Source of the DNA: Prochlorococcus sp. AG-409-J19
GTDB lineage: Bacteria > Cyanobacteriota > Cyanobacteriia > PCC-6307 > Cyanobiaceae
Direction of reading: 5' to 3'
Assembly: GCA_003215635.1 (NCBI GenBank)
Contig: QCKC01000016.1
Coordinates: 1-32,249 of the forward strand
DNA: 32,249 bases
Position 1 is the first letter of the stretch. Each line of letters begins with the position of its first letter. A program made the translations under genes and the position numbers. The notes under the pieces are model-generated. The model made no database searches. It was not told the origin of the DNA and was given only the letters and a program-made list of their open reading frames with translations. Below, in pieces: positions 1 through 6,781 of the stretch.

Positions 1-750
1 AATTGGAATAGTTTTCGTAAATGGCATGCCGAAATTACGCTTAAGCCAATTACATGTTGACTCTGCAATTTCAGGGTATAAGGAAATATTTGCATCAGCA
101 TTTGGTATTCGAGTTATATCAATTGGAGAAGCTCCTAAAGGCGCAACAACATTAACATCTATACCATGCTCATTTAATAACTTGATTATTTCTTTCACAT
201 CATCTCTACATCTAAACCCAAGCAGTGAAGGGCCTAATAAGTTGACTCTTGCTCTTCGACCTTCCTCTTTCCAGGATGCCTTTGAATTCTTTGAATCTGA
301 TTTGCTTTGGTCTAATAAGAGGCCACGAACTAATTGATAAAAAGTTTCTGATGCCCCCCAGTTTTCTTTTTTGCTATAAGCTGGAAGTTCAAGGTTTATA
401 ACAGGAAGATTTAATCCCATTCCGGAAGCAAGCGCCCCAGGTTGGTCTTGAATAAGCTCAGCAGTGCAACTTTCTCCAACAAGAAGTGCCTTTGGCTTAA
501 ACCGGTCAACTGCTTCACGGATGTGTCTTTTAACTAATTCCGCAGTATCCCCTCCAAGATCTCTGGCTTGAAAGGTTGTATAAGTTACTGGAGGCCGTGA
601 ACCTCTTCGTTCAATCATGGTAAATAATAAATCTGCGTATGTATCTCCTTGAGGAGCATGTAATACATAATGCACATCTTTCATTGAGGCCGCGATGCGC
701 ATTGCGCCCACATGAGGAGGGCCTTCGTATGTCCAGAGTGTTAATTCCAT
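1..750 (-). CDS. chlB: Light-independent protochlorophyllide reductase subunit B (partial, N-terminal 250 residues)
   Basis: ChlB pairs with ChlN to form the nitrogenase-like catalytic (NB) component of dark-operative protochlorophyllide reductase, which reduces ring D in chlorophyll synthesis with electrons from ChlL. Reading down from the ATG at 750 gives [19 protein letters not shown], a typical ChlB start. The aspartate in the APQGD motif falls at residue 36, the position known to act as the unusual Asp ligand of the [4Fe-4S] cluster. The frame is open to the window edge, so the C-terminal half is missing only because the window ends. The start lies 4 bases after the chlN stop, so the two genes are very probably co-transcribed, chlN first. 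Identification is firm. Confidence 0.96.
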   Translation of the reverse strand, partial: MELTLWTYEGPPHVGAMRIAASMKDVHYVLHAPQGDTYADLLFTMIERRGSRPPVTYTTFQARDLGGDTAELVKRHIREAVDRFKPKALLVGESCTAELIQDQPGALASGMGLNLPVINLELPAYSKKENWGASETFYQLVRGLLLDQSKSDSKNSKASWKEEGRRARVNLLGPSLLGFRCRDDVKEIIKLLNEHGIDVNVVAPLGASPIDITRIPNADANISLYPEIAESTCNWLKRNFGMPFTKTIPI

Positions 751-754
751 TTGA

Positions 755-2017
<1,263 letters not shown>

Positions 2018-2254
2018 TTATGAATTTCTAGTTTATACGCTGCTTATATTTCAGTGCAAAGTGCAATTAATCACTAAAACTCTTTGGGATTGCATTGCTT
2101 TTGTTGATAAAAGCAATTGGTTCGCCCATAAGTGATGGAATTATGTTTCAGGATGATGACCAATGGTAAAGGCTCTGATTAGGTTATATGCCTTTTCTTG
2201 TGAGTTTGAGGCTGGTAAAGCTAATTTTTTTGGAATGGAACTAAGAGTTTGTAT

Positions 2255-2623
2255 TTAATTCCGTCCGTAGATGTTTTGATCCGCTTTGCTGATCTTCCAT
2301 ACATTTCGACTGATTCTTTTAGCTAACAAGCCTCCACGTTCTGTTTTGGATGATCCTGGTTTTGCTCCTAGAAGATGAGTTACTTCTGCGGTTGTGAGAG
2401 GAGCCCCTGTTTTAATAGCTAACTCAGTCATTTCTAATCTTTGATGCAGAGCTATTAGATCAGCTTGACCTCCATCTTCAGCTTCAGACCAGGACCATTT
2501 GTCAGGTCCCTCTTTCATCATTTTTTGCATCAAGCCAAGACCAATAAAACCTAAGGCTTGTTCTGCTTTTAAATCATTAGGGATAGTCGTCGAAGTTGAG
2601 GCGTTTTCTTGCTTTTGAGCCAT
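2255..2623 (-). CDS. Conserved hypothetical protein upstream of csoS1D
   Basis: A 122-residue soluble protein that I do not recognise as a named family. The N-terminal 15 residues are polar and Ser/Thr-rich and look disordered. A short hydrophobic stretch (ALGFIGLGLM, about residues 23-32) follows, then an acidic, Trp-containing segment (DKWSWSEAEDG). The C-terminal half (about 75-115) contains PLTTAEVTHLLGAKPGS followed by a basic tract ending in RISRNVWKISK, which could be a small helix-turn-helix-like fold, but this is only an impression. The gene lies between chlN and csoS1D. It is divergent from csoS1D, with 98 bases between the two start codons, so they may share a promoter region. Coding is supported by length and composition. 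Confidence 0.75.
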   Translation of the reverse strand: MAQKQENASTSTTIPNDLKAEQALGFIGLGLMQKMMKEGPDKWSWSEAEDGGQADLIALHQRLEMTELAIKTGAPLTTAEVTHLLGAKPGSSKTERGGLLAKRISRNVWKISKADQNIYGRN

Positions 2624-2721
2624 TGGAGAGCCCTCTTAATTAAATGGAAGTTATCGGTTTTGAAGGATGTTGCAAGTTCTTTTGTTAGGAATTTGGGAGG
2701 GCATCCAGTAGTATCCGCAAA

Positions 2722-3492
2722 ATGAATGGTTTCGCAGGTCTTGATATTGGGGAACGTCGCCGCGTAAGTGGTTCGTTCATTACAGGGACTGAGGTGCAAA
2801 CTCAGTCTTCTGGGGCTAGCTGTGTAATTACTACTGACTCAGAGGTTTCTAGAGTTGCCCGCCAAAATAGCCATGTTCAGCAAATTGAATTGAGGACTTA
2901 TGTCTTCTTGGATTCATTGCAGCCTCAGTTGGCGGCTTATATGGGAACAGTCAGTCAGGGATTTTTGCCGATCCCAGGTGATGCATGTCTTTGGATGGAG
3001 TTGTCTCCTGGCATGGCTGTTCATAGAGTTACGGACATTGCATTAAAAGCAAGCAATGTGAGACTTGGCCAAATGGTGGTAGAGCGTGCGTTTGGTTCTT
3101 TAGCCCTTTATCACCGAGACCAAAGCACTGTTTTACATTCTGGAGATGTTGTTCTAGACGCTATTGGAAGTGAGATCAATAGAAGAAGTGCTTGTGATGT
3201 CAGTTGGACGGAAGTAATTCGTTCTATCACTCCAGATCATGCGGTTTTGATTAATCGACAAAACAGGCGTGGATCAATGATTGAAGCAGGAATGAGTATG
3301 TTCATTCTTGAAACCGAGCCTGCTGGATATGTTTTGATTGCAGCGAATGAAGCTGAGAAGGCATCTAATATTACTATCGTTGATGTTAAGGGAGTGGGTG
3401 CTTTTGGTCGAATGACTCTTGCTGGTAGAGAAGGAGATGTTGAGGAAGCAGCTGCAGCAGCAATGAGAGCGATTGATCAGATCAATCGCTAA
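2722..3492 (+). CDS. csoS1D: Carboxysome shell protein CsoS1D (tandem-BMC pseudohexamer)
   Basis: Minor shell protein of the alpha-carboxysome with two BMC-type domains in one chain. Family members form trimers that stack face to face around a large central pore that opens and closes, thought to pass larger metabolites such as RuBP and 3-PGA. The 256-residue length matches Prochlorococcus CsoS1D. A disordered-looking N-terminal stretch (1-55) precedes domain 1 (about 56-150) and domain 2 (about 155-256). The pore-gating Glu-Arg pair is visible as E121-R122 in VVERAFGS, one residue off the published E120-R121 of the MED4 protein. The gene lies upstream of the main operon, apart from csoS1, as in other Prochlorococcus. 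Its N-terminus contains VSG and ITGT motifs (see findings). Confidence 0.95.
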   Translation: MNGFAGLDIGERRRVSGSFITGTEVQTQSSGASCVITTDSEVSRVARQNSHVQQIELRTYVFLDSLQPQLAAYMGTVSQGFLPIPGDACLWMELSPGMAVHRVTDIALKASNVRLGQMVVERAFGSLALYHRDQSTVLHSGDVVLDAIGSEINRRSACDVSWTEVIRSITPDHAVLINRQNRRGSMIEAGMSMFILETEPAGYVLIAANEAEKASNITIVDVKGVGAFGRMTLAGREGDVEEAAAAAMRAIDQINR

Positions 3493-3497
3493 AATAT

Positions 3498-4082
3498 TTA
3501 TTGGATCCCAAAACTTTTTAGGAGACAAGGAGCTATTTCTCTTGCAGCTTTTCCTCTGCTACCTAATCGAGCGAGTTGCTCATAGTTCATTTCTCCATAG
3601 GTAGAATTTGCCTCTTTTATCCAAAGTAAAGATTCAAATTCTCCACCGGAGTATGCAGGAGCCTTTAATAGCTCTCCCCAACAGACCCCTTCTGCACTTT
3701 TGATGAGATTCCCATCTGAATCGCACAGAACTAAAACGCTGTGAAAACGTGCGCTTCTATAGGGATTGCCTTCTAGTAACTGAAGAATCTTTTTTATTTT
3801 TTGTTCGTTGTTTTCGGCAAACCGCGCAGAGTAGATTCCAGGTTGACCGTTTAAGGCATCAACTTCTAAACCTGAGTCGTCTGCGATAGACCAAGTTTTT
3901 GAAACATTCGCAACAGCTTTGGCTTTGAGTAGGGCATTTTCAAGATAAGTATGACCTGTTTCTTCAACCAATAAATTATTAGGTTGCTTCTGTATATCAA
4001 TCGGCAAGGGTCCAAGCATGGCTTCTATTTCAGAAACTTTGCGAGGATTGCCACTAGCAATAGTTAATAGTGGCTTTGGCAA
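3498..4082 (-). CDS. rdgB: dITP/XTP pyrophosphatase, RdgB/HAM1 family
   Basis: House-cleaning enzyme that hydrolyses non-canonical purine nucleoside triphosphates (dITP, ITP, XTP) to monophosphates, keeping them out of DNA and RNA. Of 194 residues, the N-terminal IASGNPRKVSEIEAML is the substrate/phosphate-binding motif, ADDSGLEVDALNGQPGIYSA carries the acidic metal-binding residues, and a C-terminal GSRGKAAREI segment completes the fold. The only plausible start in the right place is TTG at 4082; no in-frame ATG precedes the motif. It is convergent with csoS1D (5-base gap) and divergent from csoS1. HAM1 genes sit at this spot in Prochlorococcus and marine Synechococcus cso loci without a known carboxysome role. 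Confidence 0.95.
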   Translation of the reverse strand: MPKPLLTIASGNPRKVSEIEAMLGPLPIDIQKQPNNLLVEETGHTYLENALLKAKAVANVSKTWSIADDSGLEVDALNGQPGIYSARFAENNEQKIKKILQLLEGNPYRSARFHSVLVLCDSDGNLIKSAEGVCWGELLKAPAYSGGEFESLLWIKEANSTYGEMNYEQLARLGSRGKAAREIAPCLLKSFGIQ

Positions 4083-4148
4083 AATACTTTGTGCAGTTCT
4101 AACTATTCTGCATTGCCATGATGAATTTATCCTTGGACCTGAAGTTTT

Positions 4149-4206
4149 CTAGACAGGCATTTGGTTGAACATTCCACCTTCGGCAAAGCCTTAGGAACCT
4201 GTCTAG
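4149..4206 (+). ncRNA. Candidate structured RNA element in the cso leader
   Basis: CTAGACAGG (4149-4157) and CCTGTCTAG (4198-4206) are perfectly complementary arms around a 40-base interior. Within the interior, CCTTCGGC-AAA-GCCTTAGG can form a second short stem with a 2x2 mismatch. The whole can fold as a two-tier stem on either strand. No T-run follows, so it does not look like a simple terminator. It may be a small RNA, a leader regulatory element or a protein-binding site; no known family was recognised. Confidence 0.4.
4167..4180 (+). repeat. 14-base direct repeat, copy 1
   Basis: GAACATTCCACCTT, identical to the copy at 4400-4413. This copy lies in the interior of the inverted-repeat element at 4149-4206. 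Confidence 0.6.
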
Positions 4207-4399
4207 GGAAACTAAAATAAAGGAAATTTTGCTTTACGTGAGTAAATGTTTGGAGGTGCTCACTCTAGAAACAACAGCTCTGCATAACAGTCGTGCCAAT
4301 GGTCATAAGCTGGGCTTATCAATCCACTAAAGGACTGTAATGAGGGTTTTAGCCCTAATTACTTGACTTAGGGGGTTCCTTCAGAGCATTCTCCTTTGC

Positions 4400-4413
4400 G
4401 AACATTCCACCTT
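4400..4413 (+). repeat. 14-base direct repeat, copy 2
   Basis: Identical to 4167-4180, 233 bases downstream. It ends 15 bases before the csoS1 ATG, so it lies in the immediate 5' leader of the operon, where a ribosome or regulator would act. Confidence 0.6.
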
Positions 4414-4428
4414 TTACTCAGTTAGGCA

Positions 4429-4740
4429 ATGGCTAACGAAACAATGGGCATCGCTCTCGGCATGATCGAGACTCGCGGCCTGGTTCCAGCAATCGAAGCT
4501 GCTGACGCTATGACCAAGGCAGCAGAAGTTCGTCTTATAGGTCGTGAATTTGTTGGCGGTGGATACGTAACCGTTTTGGTTCGTGGAGAAACTGGTGCTG
4601 TTAACGCTGCTGTTCGTGCAGGCGCTGATGCATGCGAACGTGTAGGTGACGGCCTGGTTGCTGCACACATTATTGCTCGTCCTCATCGCGAAGTTGAGCC
4701 TGCTCTTGGAAACGGAGCTTTCCTTGGTCAAAAGGACTGA
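4429..4740 (+). CDS. csoS1: Major alpha-carboxysome shell protein CsoS1 (BMC-H hexamer)
   Basis: Forms the hexameric tiles that make up most of the carboxysome facets. The 103 residues are essentially one BMC domain: GIALGMIETRGLVPAIEAAD at the N-terminus, the conserved core VGGGYVTVLVRGETGAV and ERVGDGLVAAHIIARPH at the C-terminus. It is the first gene of the cso operon, 71 bases before rbcL. The ATG at 4429 is chosen because the BMC motif begins a few residues later. Codon choice is unusually rich in GC-ending codons compared with neighbours, as expected of a very highly expressed gene. Its BMC domain is nearly identical to that of csoS1E downstream. Confidence 0.98.
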   Translation: MANETMGIALGMIETRGLVPAIEAADAMTKAAEVRLIGREFVGGGYVTVLVRGETGAVNAAVRAGADACERVGDGLVAAHIIARPHREVEPALGNGAFLGQKD

Positions 4741-4797
4741 GACCAACTGAGAAGTTCGTAATTGGGCTTTCTTAATCTCAATCTTTTACATCGACTT

Positions 4798-4804
4798 AAA
4801 GGAG
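4798..4804 (+). promoter_or_regulatory. Ribosome binding site of rbcL
   Basis: AAAGGAG lies 7 bases before the rbcL ATG at 4812. It is one of the few strong Shine-Dalgarno sites in the cso operon; csoS1, rbcS and csoS2 have weak or no such sites. This suggests particularly strong translation of the large subunit. Confidence 0.75.
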
Positions 4805-4811
4805 TTATCTA

Positions 4812-6224
4812 ATGAGCAAGAAGTATGACGCAGGGGTTAAGGAGTACAGAGACACCTACTGGACTCCAGATTATGTCCCCCTAGACACTGATCTTTTGGC
4901 ATGCTTTAAATGCACTGGTCAAGAGGGTGTTCCGAGAGAGGAAGTTGCGGCAGCGGTTGCAGCTGAATCTTCAACAGGAACTTGGTCCACTGTATGGTCT
5001 GAGTTGCTAACCGACCTTGAATTTTATAAGGGTCGTTGTTATCGCATTGAAGACGTCCCTGGTGACAAAGAGTCTTTCTATGCTTTTATTGCCTATCCTC
5101 TTGATCTCTTTGAGGAAGGTTCCATAACTAACGTTTTGACTTCTTTGGTCGGTAACGTTTTTGGTTTTAAGGCTTTGCGCCATCTACGTCTTGAGGATAT
5201 ACGTTTCCCAATGGCGTTTATTAAAACCTGTGGTGGTCCTCCTAATGGAATTCAGGTTGAAAGGGATCGTTTGAATAAGTATGGTCGTCCCTTGCTTGGT
5301 TGCACAATCAAGCCAAAGCTAGGCCTTTCAGGTAAAAACTACGGAAGAGTAGTTTATGAATGCCTCCGCGGTGGACTTGATCTCACCAAGGACGATGAGA
5401 ACATCAACTCTCAGCCTTTCCAACGTTGGAGAGAGCGTTTTGAGTTTGTTGCTGAAGCGGTAAAACTTGCACAGCAAGAAACCGGAGAGGTCAAAGGTCA
5501 TTACCTAAATTGCACCGCCAATACTCCTGAGGAGATGTATCAGCGTGCCGAGTTCGCAAAAGAACTCGATATGCCTATCATCATGCATGACTACATCACA
5601 GGTGGTTTTACTGCTAATACAGGATTGGCCAACTGGTGTCGCAAGAATGGGATGCTTCTCCACATTCACCGAGCAATGCACGCTGTGATTGACCGTCATC
5701 CAAAGCATGGTATTCATTTCAGAGTACTGGCGAAATGTTTGCGTCTATCAGGTGGTGACCAACTTCACACAGGAACTGTGGTTGGAAAGCTAGAGGGTGA
5801 TCGTCAGACTACTCTTGGTTATATCGACAACCTACGTGAGTCATTCGTTCCTGAAGATAGAAGTCGCGGTAATTTCTTTGATCAAGATTGGGGATCTATG
5901 CCAGGCGTCTTTGCTGTCGCATCTGGTGGTATCCATGTTTGGCATATGCCAGCTTTGCTTGCAATCTTTGGCGATGACTCTTGTCTCCAATTCGGTGGTG
6001 GTACTCATGGTCATCCATGGGGATCCGCAGCTGGTGCAGCGGCCAACCGCGTAGCACTTGAAGCATGTGTTAAGGCCCGTAACGCAGGTAGAGAGATTGA
6101 GAAGGAAAGTCGCGACATTCTTATGGAAGCGGCCAAGCATAGTCCTGAGCTGGCTATTGCACTTGATACTTGGAAAGAAATCAAGTTCGAGTTCGACACA
6201 GTTGACAAGCTCGACGTGCAGTAA
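4812..6224 (+). CDS. rbcL: Ribulose-1,5-bisphosphate carboxylase/oxygenase large subunit, form IA
   Basis: Catalytic subunit of Rubisco, fixing CO2 onto RuBP to give two 3-phosphoglycerates inside the carboxysome. The 470 residues are the usual form IA length. Catalytic K167 is seen in [12 protein letters not shown]. The carbamylated K193 with metal ligands D195 and E196 is seen in [13 protein letters not shown]. The phosphate-binding [18 protein letters not shown] loop with the loop 6 Lys is intact. It ends in [13 protein letters not shown], without the extended C-terminal tail of red-type Rubisco. It lies between csoS1 and rbcS, the standard alpha-carboxysome order, with its own strong ribosome binding site. 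Form IA with cso genes separates Prochlorococcus and marine Synechococcus from beta-cyanobacteria. Confidence 0.99.
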   Translation: MSKKYDAGVKEYRDTYWTPDYVPLDTDLLACFKCTGQEGVPREEVAAAVAAESSTGTWSTVWSELLTDLEFYKGRCYRIEDVPGDKESFYAFIAYPLDLFEEGSITNVLTSLVGNVFGFKALRHLRLEDIRFPMAFIKTCGGPPNGIQVERDRLNKYGRPLLGCTIKPKLGLSGKNYGRVVYECLRGGLDLTKDDENINSQPFQRWRERFEFVAEAVKLAQQETGEVKGHYLNCTANTPEEMYQRAEFAKELDMPIIMHDYITGGFTANTGLANWCRKNGMLLHIHRAMHAVIDRHPKHGIHFRVLAKCLRLSGGDQLHTGTVVGKLEGDRQTTLGYIDNLRESFVPEDRSRGNFFDQDWGSMPGVFAVASGGIHVWHMPALLAIFGDDSCLQFGGGTHGHPWGSAAGAAANRVALEACVKARNAGREIEKESRDILMEAAKHSPELAIALDTWKEIKFEFDTVDKLDVQ

Positions 6225-6230
6225 TAACGA

Positions 6231-6258
6231 CATGAAGGAGGCTTTTGTCTCCTTCATG
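6231..6258 (+). promoter_or_regulatory. Intercistronic hairpin between rbcL and rbcS
   Basis: CATGAAGGAG (6231-6240) and CTCCTTCATG (6249-6258) are a perfect 10-bp inverted repeat with an 8-base loop, starting 6 bases after the rbcL stop. No T-run follows, so it is not a standard intrinsic terminator. A 3' stabilising stem or RNA processing site that sets the rbcL:rbcS transcript ratio is more likely (inference). Confidence 0.65.
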
Positions 6259-6332
6259 ACTCTCCTTAAATCTCTAAACCAGTAGCCGTTTAATTTCATC
6301 GGCTCTCATTCATTCTCTATCTAAAGTTCACC

Positions 6333-6674
6333 ATGCCTTTTCAGAGCACAGTTGGTGACTATCAAACAGTCGCCACCTTGGAGACATTCGGCTTTCTTCC
6401 GCCGATGACCCAAGACGAAATTTACGATCAAATTGCCTACATAATTGCTCAGGGTTGGAGCCCTGTTATTGAGCACGTTCACCCAAGTGGATCCATGCAG
6501 ACCTACTGGTCTTACTGGAAGTTACCTTTCTTCGGTGAAAAAGATCTGAACGTTGTAGTCAATGAGCTTGAGGCTTGCCATAGAGCTTATCCAGATCATC
6601 ACGTACGGATTCTTGGTTACGACGCTTATACCCAAAGTCAGGGTACCTGCTTCGTGGTTTTTGAAGGTCGCTGA
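6333..6674 (+). CDS. rbcS: Ribulose-1,5-bisphosphate carboxylase/oxygenase small subunit
   Basis: Small subunit that caps the L8 core of form I Rubisco and, with RbcL, forms the groove bound by CsoS2 N-terminal repeats. The 113 residues show the typical start MPFQSTVGDYQTVATLETFG, the conserved YWSYWKLPFFGEKD segment and the C-terminal HVRILGYDAYTQSQGTCFVV. It is shorter than plant RbcS, lacking the long beta A-beta B loop, as in other form IA enzymes. There is no clear Shine-Dalgarno before the ATG. It follows rbcL by 108 bases containing a strong hairpin, and precedes csoS2 by 107 bases containing a second hairpin. Confidence 0.98.
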   Translation: MPFQSTVGDYQTVATLETFGFLPPMTQDEIYDQIAYIIAQGWSPVIEHVHPSGSMQTYWSYWKLPFFGEKDLNVVVNELEACHRAYPDHHVRILGYDAYTQSQGTCFVVFEGR

Positions 6675-6694
6675 TTTATTTCAGTCATCTAGTT

Positions 6695-6722
6695 AATAGC
6701 CTCGAATTGCTTCGGGGCTATT
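6695..6722 (+). terminator. Hairpin (partial terminator or attenuator) between rbcS and csoS2
   Basis: ATAGCCTCGAA (6696-6706) pairs with TTCGGGGCTAT (6711-6721) with one G-U wobble and a 4-base loop, extendable by one A-T pair. It lies 20 bases after the rbcS stop. It is followed by TTAGACCTT rather than a clean T-run. Since csoS2 and the remaining shell genes follow on the same strand, partial termination or 3' protection of the Rubisco transcript is likely (inference). Confidence 0.6.
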
Positions 6723-6781
6723 TAGACCTTAATTCGGAAGATTGGTCTCTTCTCGATTAACGACGTTTTTATCTAGTAGAC

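Larger units (their letters stand above)
4083..4428 (+). promoter_or_regulatory. Leader/promoter region of the cso operon
   Basis: 346 bases without a gene between divergent rdgB and csoS1. It should carry the main promoter of the ten-gene carboxysome operon. It contains a 9-bp perfect inverted repeat (4149-4157 with 4198-4206), two copies of a 14-base sequence (4167-4180, 4400-4413), and a small hairpin AGGG-TTTTAG-CCCT near 4344-4357. TTGACT at 4363-4368 resembles a -35 box, but no convincing -10 lies at the right distance, so I do not call a promoter precisely. The csoS1 start has only a weak AGG upstream. Confidence 0.55.

Noticed and set aside
26..337. 103-codon plus-strand frame within chlB
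   Set aside because: Antisense to the recognisable chlB coding frame on the minus strand.
4422..4746. Long minus-strand frames opposite csoS1
   Set aside because: They are antisense shadows of csoS1, produced by its strong codon bias; Thr/Ala/Ser-rich or Asn-rich translations do not resemble proteins.
5841..6299. 152-codon minus-strand frame opposite the 3' end of rbcL
   Set aside because: Fully antisense to the conserved C-terminal part of rbcL, with no family features; treated as a shadow.
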